Below are positions 38,156 to 49,960 of a stretch of DNA of 64,000 nt, piece by piece. The notes beneath the pieces were generated by a model. The model did not search any database and had not been told where the DNA came from. It was given only the letters and a program-made list of their open reading frames with translations. The position numbers and the translations under genes were made by a program. Each line of letters begins with the position of its first letter. Position 1 is the stretch's first letter. This DNA comes from Pseudomonas putida (GTDB lineage: Bacteria; Pseudomonadota; Gammaproteobacteria; Pseudomonadales; Pseudomonadaceae), in contig NZ_CP029693.1 of NCBI RefSeq assembly GCF_003228315.1, positions 310,001 through 374,000 of the forward strand, given 5' to 3'.

Positions 38156-39433
38156 TTACTCCATAAACAGCGTGGCGGGTTGTTCGAGCAGGCCGCGCAC
38201 GGCCTGGATGAAGAGCGCCGCGTCCATGCCGTCGACCACGCGGTGATCGAAGGAGCTGGAGAGGTTCATCATCTTGCGGATCACCACCTGGCCTTTGATC
38301 ACCATCGGCCGTTCGACGATCTTGTTCACGCCGACAATCGCCACTTCCGGCAGGTTCAGCACCGGGGTGCTGACGATGCCGCCCAACGCGCCGAGGCTGG
38401 TCAGGGTGATGGAGGAGCCGGACAGTTCATCGCGGCTGGCCTTGCCATTGCGCGCGGCAGTGGCCAAACGGGCGATTTCCGCCGCGTTGTCCCACAGGCT
38501 GCGGGCTTCGGCGTGACGCACTACTGGCACCATCAAGCCAATATCCGCCTGGGTGGCGATGCCCACATGCACCGCGCCGAGGCGGGTGATGACCTGGGCT
38601 TCGTCGTCGTAGCGGGCGTTGATCTGCGGGAAATCGCGCAGGGCGACGACCATGGCGCGCACCAGGAACGGCAGCAAGGTCAGTTTGCCGCGGGTCGCAC
38701 CGTGTTTTTCATTCAAATGCGCGCGCAGCTCTTCCACCGCCGTCACGTCGATTTCCTCGACGTAGCTGAAGTGGGCGGCGCGTTGGGTGGAGTCCTGCAT
38801 GCGCTGGGCGATCTTGCGACGCATGCCGATCACCGGGATCTGCTCTTCGTCGTTACGCTGGGCGTAAGCGCTGCTGACCGACGAGGCATTGGACTGACCC
38901 TGGGCCAGATAGGCATCGAGGTCTTCGTGCAGCACCCGACCGGCCGGGCCGGTGCCACGCACCAGACGCAGCTGGATGCCGAGGTCCAGTGCATGTTTAC
39001 GCACCGCCGGGGAGGCCAGCGGACGCTCATCGGCTTCGCGAGCCACAATCGGGCCCTGGCAAACGGCTGCTGGACGAGGGGCGGCCACGGGTTTGCTTTC
39101 CACGACCGGTTCGGTTTTCGCTGCGGCGGCGACTGGCGCTTCTTTGACCGGAGCCGCCACGGGTGCAGCCGTTTCCTTAACGTTGCCCGCGCCTTCGACT
39201 TCAATGCTGATCAGCACACTGCCGACCGCCATCACTTCGCCGGGTTGCCCACCGAGGGCGATGACCTTGCCATGCACCGGCGAGGGAATATCCACCATCG
39301 CCTTGTCGGTCATGACATCGGCCAGCACCTGATCCTCGACGACCATGTCGCCGACCTTCACGTGCCATACCGACAATTCAACTTCTGCAATGCCTTCGCC
39401 AATGTCCGGCATCTTGATAACGTGCGTGCCCAT
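38156..39433 (-). CDS. bkdB: Branched-chain 2-oxo acid dehydrogenase E2 (dihydrolipoyl transacylase)
   Basis: 425 residues: N-terminal lipoyl domain with lipoylated Lys in DVMTDKAMVDIPSP near residue 44, an Ala/Pro-rich linker (AAPVAAPVKEAPVAAAAK near 110), a peripheral-subunit binding domain (AVRKHALDLGIQLRLVRGTGPAGRVLHEDL near 140-170), and a catalytic domain ending in SFDHRVVDGMDAALFIQAVR near 395. It transfers the isobutyryl/isovaleryl/2-methylbutyryl group to CoA. Adjacent to bkdA2 without gap. Confidence 0.96.
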   Translation of the reverse strand: MGTHVIKMPDIGEGIAEVELSVWHVKVGDMVVEDQVLADVMTDKAMVDIPSPVHGKVIALGGQPGEVMAVGSVLISIEVEGAGNVKETAAPVAAPVKEAPVAAAAKTEPVVESKPVAAPRPAAVCQGPIVAREADERPLASPAVRKHALDLGIQLRLVRGTGPAGRVLHEDLDAYLAQGQSNASSVSSAYAQRNDEEQIPVIGMRRKIAQRMQDSTQRAAHFSYVEEIDVTAVEELRAHLNEKHGATRGKLTLLPFLVRAMVVALRDFPQINARYDDEAQVITRLGAVHVGIATQADIGLMVPVVRHAEARSLWDNAAEIARLATAARNGKASRDELSGSSITLTSLGALGGIVSTPVLNLPEVAIVGVNKIVERPMVIKGQVVIRKMMNLSSSFDHRVVDGMDAALFIQAVRGLLEQPATLFME

Positions 39434-40492
<1,059 letters not shown>

Positions 40493-40493
40493 C

Positions 40494-41914
<1,421 letters not shown>

Positions 41915-42403
41915 ATGCGCAAACTGGACCGTACCGACATCGGCATTCTCAACAGCCTTCAGGAGAACGCGCGCGTCACCAACGCCGACCTGGCGCGTTC
42001 GGTGAACCTTTCGCCGACGCCGTGCTTCAACCGGGTCAAGGCAATGGAAGAGCTGGGAGTCATTCGCGAGCAGGTGACGCTGCTGGATGCCGACATGCTG
42101 GGACTGCATGTGAACGTGTTCATCCACGTCAGCCTGGAAAAGCAGGTGGAGAGGGCATTGCAGCATTTCGAGGACGCCATTTCCGATCGCCCGGAGGTGA
42201 TGGAGTGCTACCTCATGGCCGGCGACCCGGACTATCTGATCCGGGTGCTGGTGCCGAGCATCCAGTCATTGGAGCGGTTCATGATGGACTTCCTCACCAA
42301 AGTCCCCGGCGTTGCCAACATCCGCTCCAGCTTTGCGCTCAAGCAGGTGCGCTACAAGACGGCGCTGCCGTTGCCGGCGAACGGGTTGACCCTGGATATC
42401 TGA
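41915..42403 (+). CDS. bkdR: Lrp/AsnC-family activator of the bkd operon
   Basis: 162 residues: helix-turn-helix [28 protein letters not shown] near 24-51 and an AsnC ligand/oligomer domain ([32 protein letters not shown] near 92-110). It activates bkdA1A2B-lpdV in response to branched-chain amino acids and usually represses itself. The divergent position next to bkdA1 makes the assignment firm. Confidence 0.95.
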   Translation: MRKLDRTDIGILNSLQENARVTNADLARSVNLSPTPCFNRVKAMEELGVIREQVTLLDADMLGLHVNVFIHVSLEKQVERALQHFEDAISDRPEVMECYLMAGDPDYLIRVLVPSIQSLERFMMDFLTKVPGVANIRSSFALKQVRYKTALPLPANGLTLDI

Positions 42404-42417
42404 AATACCCCAAGCCC

Positions 42418-42511
42418 TGTGGGAGCAAAGCTTGCTCGCGATGGCGTTCGTCCAATCAACAACGATGGTGCCTGATGCGACGCCATCGCGAGCAAGCTTT
42501 GCTCCCACTGG
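42418..42511. repeat. REP doublet 6 (GCAAGCTTTGC variant)
   Basis: TGTGGGAGCAAAGCTTGCTCGCGATGG (42418) and inverted CCATCGCGAGCAAGCTTTGCTCCCACTGGG (to 42511), between the 3' ends of bkdR and the metallo-hydrolase. Same subgroup as doublet 5. Confidence 0.94.
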
Positions 42512-42525
42512 GTTACGGGGCGTAT

Positions 42526-43389
42526 TTAGAATTTATTCAGGGGAATCTTGAGGTAGGTCACGCCGTTATCTTCAGCCGGTGGTAGATTCCCCGCCCGCAC
42601 ATTGACCTGAATCGCCGGCAGCAGCAGCGTTGGCATGCCCAATCCGGCATCGCGCCGGGTGCGCATGGTGACAAATGCCGCTTCATCGATCCCGTCGCGA
42701 ACATGAATGTTGCTTTTGCGCTGTTCGCCCACCGTGGTCACGCATTGCGGCCCACGACCCTCGGGCGGGTAGTCGTGGCAGACGTAGAGGCGCACGCCGG
42801 CGGGGAAGGTCAGCAGTTTGTGGATCGAGGCGAACATCTGGTTGGCGTTGCCGCCGGGAAAGTCGCAGCGCGCGGTGCCCACGTCCGGCATGAACAGTGT
42901 GTCGCCCACCAGAATCTGCTCGCCGTCGATCAGGTACGCCATGTCCGCCGGGGTATGGCCGGGGACGTGCAGGGCGGTCGCCTTGAGATTGCCGATCATG
43001 AATGACTCGTCGGGGGCGAACAGGTGATCGAATTGCGAGCCGTCGCTGCAGAACTGCGGTTCGAGGTTGAACAGCGCCTTGAACACGTCCTGCACCTTGC
43101 AGATCGATTGGCCGATGGCGATCTTGCCACCCAGCTCGCGGCGCAGGTACGGCGCGGCGGACAGGTGATCGGCGTGGGCGTGGGTTTCCAGCAGCCATTG
43201 CACCTGCAACCGGTGCTGGCGCACGAAGGCGATGATCCGCTCAGCCTGCACGGTGGTGGTGCGCCCGGCGGCGGGGTTGTAGTCGAGCACCGGGTCGACA
43301 ATCGCGCATTGCCTGCCATCGGCTTCGTAAATCACGTAGCTGTAGGTGGAGGAGGCGTCGTCGAAAAAGGCTTCAATCAAGGCAGGCAT
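42526..43389 (-). CDS. MBL-fold hydrolase, persulfide dioxygenase (ETHE1/SDO)-like
   Basis: 287-residue metallo-beta-lactamase fold: metal ligands THAHADHLSAAPYLRREL near 68-85, HVPGHTPADMAYLIDG near 150-165, GDTLFMPDVGTARCDFPGGNANQMFASIHKLL near 172-203 and VCHDYPPEGR. The THAHADH and GTARCDFPGG signatures are those of ETHE1-type persulfide dioxygenases that oxidise glutathione persulfide to sulfite. It is divergent from a TauE/SafE sulfite exporter-type gene, which supports a sulfide-detoxification role. Start 43389 (MPALIEAFFD). Glyoxalase II is less likely because of these motifs. Confidence 0.85.
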   Translation of the reverse strand: MPALIEAFFDDASSTYSYVIYEADGRQCAIVDPVLDYNPAAGRTTTVQAERIIAFVRQHRLQVQWLLETHAHADHLSAAPYLRRELGGKIAIGQSICKVQDVFKALFNLEPQFCSDGSQFDHLFAPDESFMIGNLKATALHVPGHTPADMAYLIDGEQILVGDTLFMPDVGTARCDFPGGNANQMFASIHKLLTFPAGVRLYVCHDYPPEGRGPQCVTTVGEQRKSNIHVRDGIDEAAFVTMRTRRDAGLGMPTLLLPAIQVNVRAGNLPPAEDNGVTYLKIPLNKF

Positions 43390-43534
43390 GGGGTGGGTTC
43401 TGTCGTGGACAAGCCATGAGGTTAGTTTCATTTTCCCTGCGCTGACCAGTCCCCCGGCGCAATTCTGTTTATGAAAAACAGCGGCCGGCCACTATCCTGT
43501 CAGCTATCGATACCGGGCGTTCCCGGCCTTTGTC

Positions 43535-44359
43535 ATGGATTACGAGCGTTTTATGTTACTGGCGAGTTTTTTTGGTGTGGTGATGGGCTTGGTGCTGGGC
43601 CTGACCGGAGCCGGCGGCGGCATTCTGGCCGTACCGGCGCTCGTGTTGGGCCTGGGTTGGAGCATGACCCAGGCGGCACCGGTCGCGCTTTTTGCGGTGG
43701 GCAGTTCGGCGGCGGTGGGGGCGATCGACGGCTTGCGTCACGGGCTGGTGCGCTATCGCGCGGCATTGCTGATTGCTGCGCTCGGCGCGGTGTTCTCGCC
43801 GGTGGGCATCTACTTTGCCCATCAGTTGCCGGAAAAGATCCTGATGATCCTGTTCAGCCTGCTGATGCTCATGGTGGCGGCGCGGATGTTGCGCCGTGAA
43901 CGCAAGGAGGAGGGCCCGAGCGACCACGGCCATGCCAACTGGGGGCAGAAGAACTGCATGCTCGACCAGCACACCGGGCGGTTCTCCTGGACCGCCAAAT
44001 GCACCGCGACCCTGGCGGCGCTCGGCGCGGTGACGGGTGTGGTCTCGGGGCTGCTCGGCGTGGGCGGCGGCTTTCTGATCGTGCCGGCCTTCAAGCAACT
44101 GACCGATGTGCAAATGCGCGGGATTATCGCGACTTCGTTGATGGTGATCAGCCTGATCTCGGCCATCGGCGTGGTCGGTGCCTTGCACGCCGGCGTGCGC
44201 ATCGACGGCCTCGGTGCAACCTTCATCGTTTCCAGCATCGTCGGCATGATCGTCGGGCGCAAACTCTGCGCGCGGGTGCCGGCGCGGGTGTTGCAGGTGG
44301 GGTTTGCCAGTGTCTGCCTGGTGGTTGCCGTTTACATGCTGATGAACTCCGCTCTCTAA
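43535..44359 (+). CDS. TauE/SafE-family sulfite/anion exporter
   Basis: 274 residues, about 7-8 membrane helices, with the two family half-repeats GLVLGLTGAGGGILAVPALVLGLGWSMTQA near 13-42 and GVVSGLLGVGGGFLIVPAFKQLTDVQ near 169-194. Members export sulfite, sulfoacetate or similar anions. The 145-base divergent gap with the persulfide dioxygenase-like gene suggests that sulfite formed by that enzyme is expelled here. The hydrophilic central loop carries a GHANWGQKNC stretch. Confidence 0.88.
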   Translation: MDYERFMLLASFFGVVMGLVLGLTGAGGGILAVPALVLGLGWSMTQAAPVALFAVGSSAAVGAIDGLRHGLVRYRAALLIAALGAVFSPVGIYFAHQLPEKILMILFSLLMLMVAARMLRRERKEEGPSDHGHANWGQKNCMLDQHTGRFSWTAKCTATLAALGAVTGVVSGLLGVGGGFLIVPAFKQLTDVQMRGIIATSLMVISLISAIGVVGALHAGVRIDGLGATFIVSSIVGMIVGRKLCARVPARVLQVGFASVCLVVAVYMLMNSAL

Positions 44360-44376
44360 ACCGAACAGTTGCCCTC

Positions 44377-44480
44377 CTGCAGGAGCGAGCATGCTCGCGA
44401 TGGACGACAACGATAACGCTGGGCACCTGATGCCCCGCTGTGTTCTCTAGTCCATCGTGAGCAGGCTCGCTCCTGCAGGT
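44377..44480. repeat. REP doublet 7 (REPIN)
   Basis: CTGCAGGAGCGAGCATGCTCGCGATGG (44377) and inverted CCATCGTGAGCAGGCTCGCTCCTGCAGG (44452-44479). The arms have drifted (CATG against CAGG, CGTGAG for CGCGAG). In the 306-base gap before the porin; bases 44481-44665 should hold the porin promoter, but I could not pick out a definite one. Confidence 0.93.
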
Positions 44481-44665
44481 CCATCCGCCGACAGGCGTAC
44501 ACCCTTGGTGGCGAGCCCTGCCGACAAGCGGTCCTACGCCGTAACTGTCGCGCGTCACCGGCCCCTCCAAAGCACCTCATAACCGCCCCCAAGGCAGCGT
44601 ATGGCGCCGCCTGTCCGCTTTCGATAATCGCCTCCGACAACTCGTCCCCAGTCGCGGAGCGCGCC

Positions 44666-45850
44666 ATGCACAACAATAAGAACTTCACGCATCGTTTTTT
44701 ACCGGCCTTCATTACGAGCCTGTCCACCTTTGGCCTGGGCTCCACCGCCGAGGCCGACATCATGCTGTACGACAAGGACCAGACCACGTTCTCCACCGAC
44801 GGCTACATCAACGCCTTCTATGTGAACAGCGATGTCGACCGCGCCGGCGATCAGTTCGACCGCCGCCAGTCGCGGGTGAAAATGGGGTTTCTGCCCAACT
44901 ATCTGGGATTCAACATGGGCAAGCAGGTCGATGACCTCAAGCTCGGCGCCCGCGCCTCGTTCTGGGTGACGATCAACGACAGCGAGACCAATGGCACCGA
45001 CACCGCCATCGATGTGCGGCAGTTCTACGGCACCGTGGCCAACCCGCAGTGGGGCGAAGTGCTGATCGGCAAGGACTTCGGCCTGTTTGCCCGCTCCAAC
45101 ATCCTGCTCGATGAACTGCTCGCCGGTTACGGTCAGGTCAGCGACACCCTGGGGCTGGTCGATGGTGGCGGGGTGTCATTCGGCAACATCGGCACCGGCT
45201 ATCCGTATCCTTTCCCGACGTCGCAAATCACTTACCGCACACCGGTGATGGACGGTCTGCGCGTGGCGGTGGGGATCATGGACCCGGTGGACACCAACGA
45301 CAGCAGTCCCACCGGCAAGGCCTATCAGGAAAACCCGCGCACCGAGAGCGAGGTCACCTATCAGTTCGACCTGGCCGGGGCGAACATCTACAGCTGGGTC
45401 AACGGCAGCTACCAGACTTCGGACAATACCGATTCCAGCGTGGCGACCGTGACGTCCAAGGGCGTCGGTTACGGCGTGCAGGCCAAAATGGGCGGCTTGT
45501 CCCTGACCGGTTCCGGCTTCCAGGCCAAGGGCATCAACCCGTTCTTCACCAACAACGCCGGCGAGCCGACCCTGCGCAATGTCGACAGCGACGGTTATCT
45601 GTTGCAGGGCTCCTACAAGCTGGGCAAAAACCGCCTGGCGTTGTCCTACGGCAAGACCAACGACGATGGCAACGGCGTGGTTGGCAGCGGCGCGGACTAT
45701 GAAACCCGAGGGATTGCGCTGTTTCATGACGTCAACGACAACCTGAAGCTGGTGGCCGAGTACAACCAGTTCGAAATCAACGGCCACGACACCAATGCCC
45801 AGAACGAAGATACCGACACGTTCGCGGTGGGGGCGGTGTTGACCTGGTAA
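44666..45850 (+). CDS. Outer-membrane porin (general Gram-negative type)
   Basis: 394 residues. An atypical N-terminus (MHNNKNFTHRFLPAFITSLSTFGLGSTAEA) acts as signal peptide, cleaved near 29-31. The mature protein is a run of amphipathic strands: TDGYINAFYVNSDVDRAGDQFDRRQSRVKMGF, RASFWVTINDSE, RQFYGTVANPQWGEVLIGKDFGLFARS, ending AEYNQFEINGHDTN...FAVGAVLTW with a C-terminal aromatic (Trp). This is a 16-18-strand porin allowing diffusion of small solutes; the substrate class is unknown. Confidence 0.87.
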   Translation: MHNNKNFTHRFLPAFITSLSTFGLGSTAEADIMLYDKDQTTFSTDGYINAFYVNSDVDRAGDQFDRRQSRVKMGFLPNYLGFNMGKQVDDLKLGARASFWVTINDSETNGTDTAIDVRQFYGTVANPQWGEVLIGKDFGLFARSNILLDELLAGYGQVSDTLGLVDGGGVSFGNIGTGYPYPFPTSQITYRTPVMDGLRVAVGIMDPVDTNDSSPTGKAYQENPRTESEVTYQFDLAGANIYSWVNGSYQTSDNTDSSVATVTSKGVGYGVQAKMGGLSLTGSGFQAKGINPFFTNNAGEPTLRNVDSDGYLLQGSYKLGKNRLALSYGKTNDDGNGVVGSGADYETRGIALFHDVNDNLKLVAEYNQFEINGHDTNAQNEDTDTFAVGAVLTW

Positions 45851-45876
45851 ATAATCAATAGCCCTCACACCGACCA

Positions 45877-45960
45877 CTGTAGGAGCGAGCCTGCTCGCGA
45901 TGGAGTGTCAGCTACAAAAATGCCGACTGACACACCATCGCGAGCAGGCTCGCTCCTACA
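45877..45960. repeat. REP doublet 8 (REPIN)
   Basis: CTGTAGGAGCGAGCCTGCTCGCGATGG (45877) and inverted CCATCGCGAGCAGGCTCGCTCCTACA (45935-45960); spacer ATGGAGTGTCAG-type shared with doublet 4. Between the porin end and the nosP promoter. Confidence 0.95.
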
Positions 45961-46021
45961 AGGGGAAATGTGTTGTTTGGCAGATAACGTCCAAGTCTCA
46001 TCCCATCGAAGCGCCTACCCG

Positions 46022-46064
46022 CTACCCAAGTAGCATTCGTCCCGCCCCACAGCCTTCGTACACT
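46022..46064 (+). promoter_or_regulatory. Putative ErbR-box promoter of nosP-nahK (36-base spacing)
   Basis: Box CTACCCAAGTAG (46022-46033, palindromic arms CTAC/GTAG) and -10 hexamer TACACT (46059-46064). The TACC of the box and the hexamer start 36 bases apart, the same as at pqqA and the small-peptide gene. AAGTAGCATTCG here recurs exactly at pqqA (62583-62594). Confidence 0.6.
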
Positions 46065-46098
46065 CGTGCCTCATACACACGCACCTGCGGGGGTGGCG

Positions 46099-47262
46099 AT
46101 GCAGCAGGTCCATAACGAGGGTGTCGTCAGCGCGATGTCCCTGGCCACCGATCCCCAGCAGGCCGCGCAGGAACTGGCGCGGCAGTTGCTGCATCCGAAC
46201 CTGGGTTTCGTGCTGTTCTTCTGTTCCGCCGAATACGACTTGCCGGCGCTGGGCCAGGCCTTGCAGCAGGGTTTCGGCGGGATACGCCTGGCAGGCTGCA
46301 CCAGCGCCGGGGAAATCACCCCGCTGGGTTATGGGCGCAATTGCGTCACGGCGCTGGGCTTCGATCATCGGCATTTTTCCATCAGCCTCGAACTGATCGA
46401 CGAAATGGAGCACTTCAGCCTGATCGACGCACAGCAAATGGTCGAACGTCTGGTCAGCGGCTGTCGCAGCAACACCCTGGCACCGATCAAGGGCAACAGC
46501 TTTGCCCTGACCCTGCTCGATGGCCTGTCCAGTCGTGAAGAGATGGTGCTCGCCGCCTTGAGTGCGGCGCTGGGTGCCATTCCGCATTTCGGCGGCTCGG
46601 CCGGCGACGACAACTACCTGACCCACACCCATGTGTATTTCGACGGCGGGTTTCACAGCGGCGCGGCAGTGGTGGTGCTGGTCAATACCTGGCTGGACTT
46701 CGAGGTGTTCACTACCCACCACCTGCTGCCGCAGGCGCAAAAGCTGGTGGTCACCGGGGCCGACAGTGCCTCGCGACGGGTGTTCGAACTCAATGCCGAA
46801 CCGGCCGCCGCCGAGTACGCCCGGCACATCGGGGTGCCGGTGGCCGAGCTCGACCACCGGGTCTTCGCCGCGCACCCGCTGGCGGTTCGGTTCAACGAGC
46901 AATATTACCTGCGCGCCATTCAACAGGTTCATCCGGACCTGAGCCTGAGTTTCTACTGCGCGGTGGAGAACGGCATTGTCCTGACCGCCATGACCCCGGG
47001 CCCACTGCTGCCGAACCTGCAAAGCCTGTTCGACGGCTTGCAGGAACGGCTCGGCGATTTGTTGCTGACCATCGGTTGCGACTGTTTCCTCAGGCGCCTG
47101 GAACTGGAAGACGACGGCAGCCTGGAGCAGATCGGCAACTTTTTGCGCGAGCAGCGGGTGATGGGGTTCAACACCTACGGAGAACAGTTCAATGGCATGC
47201 ACATCAACCAGACCTTCACCGGCGTTGCCATTGCCCGGGGCCGGTCCCTCGCAAAACGCTGA
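46099..47262 (+). CDS. nosP: FIST-domain sensor protein, NosP-like
   Basis: 387 residues made of FIST-N (GFVLFFCSAEYDLPALGQALQQGFGGIRLAGCTSAGEITPLGYG near 37-80) and FIST-C (RVMGFNTYGEQFNGMHINQTFTG near the end). NosP of P. aeruginosa is a haem-binding nitric-oxide sensor that inhibits the partner kinase NahK; the two genes are adjacent and overlap here too, next to erbR/agmR and the ethanol-oxidation genes as in P. aeruginosa. I prefer ATG 46099 (after GCGGGGGTGG) because the inferred transcript start near 46071 excludes GTG 46066; ATG 46135 is another option. Confidence 0.83.
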   Translation: MQQVHNEGVVSAMSLATDPQQAAQELARQLLHPNLGFVLFFCSAEYDLPALGQALQQGFGGIRLAGCTSAGEITPLGYGRNCVTALGFDHRHFSISLELIDEMEHFSLIDAQQMVERLVSGCRSNTLAPIKGNSFALTLLDGLSSREEMVLAALSAALGAIPHFGGSAGDDNYLTHTHVYFDGGFHSGAAVVVLVNTWLDFEVFTTHHLLPQAQKLVVTGADSASRRVFELNAEPAAAEYARHIGVPVAELDHRVFAAHPLAVRFNEQYYLRAIQQVHPDLSLSFYCAVENGIVLTAMTPGPLLPNLQSLFDGLQERLGDLLLTIGCDCFLRRLELEDDGSLEQIGNFLREQRVMGFNTYGEQFNGMHINQTFTGVAIARGRSLAKR

Positions 47263-49819
47263 GCTTGAGGCGCAGATCGCCGCGCTTGCGCATGACAATC
47301 AAAAGCTGCAACGCATCAACGCGGCGCTGATCGAGCGCATCGAGTCCGGCATCACCCGTGGCAACGATCCGTATGCGGCCTTCCAGCATTCGGTGGTGCT
47401 GGCCGAGCAGGTGCGAGAGCGTACCGACGCCTTGAACCAGGCCATGGCCGAACTCAAGGCCGGCAACCATTTGCTGAGCGAAGCCCGCCTGCGCGCGGAA
47501 ACGGCCCACCAGCACCTGATCGATGCCATCGAAAGCATCTCCGACGCCTTTGTGCTGTTCGACGCCGAGCAGCGCATTGTCCTGTTCAACAGTCGATTCA
47601 AGGCGTTCTGGAGCAACAGCCGGGAGCGGATACACGCCGGCATGCGCCTGGTCGAGGTCAAGCGCCTGATGCAGAGCAACGGGATGTTTGCCGAAGAACC
47701 GCGCGGGCATGCCGAGGAAAACCTGCTGTACCGCCTGCAGGACGGTCGCTGGCTGCAAGTCAGCGAACGGCCGACCCAGGAAGGCGGGCGGGTGATCCTG
47801 TTCACCGACATCACCGACGTCAAACTCAGCGAAACCGTGCGTCGCGAGCAGGCGCTGGCGCAGAAGTCGCATCTGTTGCAGCGGGCCGTCGACAACCTGT
47901 CCCAAGGGGTGGCGATGGTCAACGCCGAGGGCATTCTGGAGCTGTGGAACCGACGGTTTCTCGAACTCAGTGGCCTGGCGCCGGTGGCGGCTCATCGGCC
48001 GTTTGCCGAAGTGATCGCCGACAGCGAGTTGACCCTGTTGACCCCGGCCAGCCGTGGCGTCAACGGGCGACCCGTGCAGGAATGCGAACAGCGCCTGGAC
48101 GATGGCCGGGTCCTGGAAATCCGTACTCATCCGCTGCCCACCGGCGGTTTCGTCAACACCTTCACCGATATCACCGAACGCTACCAGCATGCCGAAGCCC
48201 TGAGCGAAAGCGAGCGCTGGATTCGGTTGATCACCGACCATGTGCCGGCATTGATCGCCTATCTCAATGCCGATCTGGTGTATGAGTTCACCAACAAGGT
48301 CTACGAAGAATGGTATTGCTGGCCGCGTGGCGTGATGCTCGGCCAGAGCCTGCGCGAAGTGCACAGCGAACAGCATTACCAGCGTCTGGAGCCCTACGTG
48401 GCCAGGGCGCTGGCCGGGGAGAGCGTGACCTTCGAGTTCGCCGAGACCAACGTCAACAATCAGGAGCGCTACATGTTGCGCTCCTACGTGCCCAACCGTT
48501 TGGCCAGCGGTGAGGTGGTGGGGATTTTCGTGCTGATTCGCGACATCACCGAGCGTCGCCGTACCGCCGAAGCCTTGCATCAGGCCTATCAGAACCTTGA
48601 ATTGCGGGTGCGCGAGCGCACCGTCGAGCTGACAGGCCTCAACGACCAGTTATTGCGGGAAATCGATGAGCGTCGCCGGGTCGAATCACGCTTGCGCGAA
48701 GCCAAGCTGGAAGCGGAACAGGCCAACCTGTCGAAAACCAAGTTTCTCGCCGCCGTCAGCCACGACCTGCTGCAGCCCTTGAACGCCGCGAGACTGTTCA
48801 CCAGTGCCTTGCTGGAGCGCCGCGAGCCGATCTGCAACGAAGTGCTGGTGCGCAATGTCAGCAATTCCCTGGATGACGTGGAGACCCTGCTGGGTACGCT
48901 GGTGGATATTTCCAAGCTCGATGCCGGGGTGATCAAGGCCGATATTGCGCCGTTCGCCTTGAGCGAACTGCTGGAAAACCTTGCCGCCGAGTACACCCAG
49001 GTGGCGCGCAGCGAAGGCCTGCAACTGCATTTCGTTGCCTGTTCGGCGCTGGTGCGCAGCGACATTCAATTGCTCGCGCGGATCCTGCGCAATCTGTTGA
49101 GCAACGCCATTCGCTACACCTGGAGCGGTCGCGTGGTGCTGGGGTGCCGACGCCATCGTCAGCGTCTGTCGATTCAGGTCTGGGACAGCGGCATGGGCAT
49201 TGCCGAGGATCGTCTGGAGGAAATTTTCCAGGAGTTCAAGCGTGGCGACGTGCAACGCCCTGACCAGGATCGTGGCCTGGGCCTGGGCCTGGCGATCGTC
49301 GAGAAGATTGCCGGCATTCTCGGGCACCGCATTGATGTGCAGTCTTGGCCGGGCAGGGGCTCGATGTTCTCGGTGGAGGTGCCGTTGAGCGCCACCGCGC
49401 CCAAGCCATTGCCGAGCCCGCCGATGACCGAGCCGATGCTCGAAAGGTTGCGTGGCGCGAAGGTCTGGGTGCTGGACAATGACGCGGCCATATGCGCCGG
49501 CATGCGCACCTTGCTGGAGGGCTGGGGCTGCGTAGTGGTGACGGCGCTGTCTGAGGAAGACCTGGCGCGGCAGGTGGACAATTACCATGCCGAGGCAAAT
49601 TTGCTGATTGCCGATTACCACCTGGACAACGACCGCAACGGCGTCGATGCCGTGGCACGGATCAATGCCCGTCGTTCCTGTGCAATACCGGTGATGATGA
49701 TCACGGCCAATTACAGCAACGAGCTCAAACAGCAGATCCGCGAACTGGGGCATACCCTGATGCACAAGCCGGTGCGGCCGATGAAGCTGAAGACGGCGAT
49801 GAGTCATTTGCTCGCCTAA
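47192..49819 (+). CDS. nahK: Hybrid histidine kinase with PAS domains, NahK-like
   Basis: 875 residues: an N-terminal coiled coil (about 22-110), three PAS domains (about 110-220, 225-335, 345-465, each ending in DIT(D/E)), another coiled coil, a HisKA box AAVSHDLLQPLNAARLFTSALL with His near 523, an ATPase domain (ILRNLLSNAIRYTWSG; GLGLGLAIVEKIA) and a C-terminal receiver (ALRGAKVWVLDNDAAICAG; phospho-Asp in LLIADYHLDND near 806). No membrane helix, so cytoplasmic. ATG 47192 has GGAGAA 7 bases upstream and overlaps nosP by 71 bases; a later start is possible since the first ~20 residues are low-complexity. The kinase feeds phosphate to regulators controlling biofilm and ethanol oxidation. 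Confidence 0.87.
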   Translation: MACTSTRPSPALPLPGAGPSQNAELEAQIAALAHDNQKLQRINAALIERIESGITRGNDPYAAFQHSVVLAEQVRERTDALNQAMAELKAGNHLLSEARLRAETAHQHLIDAIESISDAFVLFDAEQRIVLFNSRFKAFWSNSRERIHAGMRLVEVKRLMQSNGMFAEEPRGHAEENLLYRLQDGRWLQVSERPTQEGGRVILFTDITDVKLSETVRREQALAQKSHLLQRAVDNLSQGVAMVNAEGILELWNRRFLELSGLAPVAAHRPFAEVIADSELTLLTPASRGVNGRPVQECEQRLDDGRVLEIRTHPLPTGGFVNTFTDITERYQHAEALSESERWIRLITDHVPALIAYLNADLVYEFTNKVYEEWYCWPRGVMLGQSLREVHSEQHYQRLEPYVARALAGESVTFEFAETNVNNQERYMLRSYVPNRLASGEVVGIFVLIRDITERRRTAEALHQAYQNLELRVRERTVELTGLNDQLLREIDERRRVESRLREAKLEAEQANLSKTKFLAAVSHDLLQPLNAARLFTSALLERREPICNEVLVRNVSNSLDDVETLLGTLVDISKLDAGVIKADIAPFALSELLENLAAEYTQVARSEGLQLHFVACSALVRSDIQLLARILRNLLSNAIRYTWSGRVVLGCRRHRQRLSIQVWDSGMGIAEDRLEEIFQEFKRGDVQRPDQDRGLGLGLAIVEKIAGILGHRIDVQSWPGRGSMFSVEVPLSATAPKPLPSPPMTEPMLERLRGAKVWVLDNDAAICAGMRTLLEGWGCVVVTALSEEDLARQVDNYHAEANLLIADYHLDNDRNGVDAVARINARRSCAIPVMMITANYSNELKQQIRELGHTLMHKPVRPMKLKTAMSHLLA

Positions 49820-49842
49820 GCCCTATGACCAGGCCGCGCCCT

Positions 49843-49945
49843 CTGTAGGAGCGAGCCTGCTCGCGATGGTGGTCAACGATGACGCTGGAGGCCTGACACT
49901 CCGCGGCGTTCTGAAGTCCATCGCGAGCAGGGATCGCTCCTACAG
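49843..49945. repeat. REP doublet 9 (REPIN, inverted spacer)
   Basis: CTGTAGGAGCGAGCCTGCTCGCGATGG (49843) and CATCGCGAGCAGGGATCGCTCCTACAG (49919-49945). The 3' arm has an insertion (CAGGGATCG). The spacer is the reverse complement of the spacers of doublets 11 and 12. Between convergent nahK and erbR. Confidence 0.93.
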
Positions 49946-49960
49946 AGTTGGGGGGAGCGG

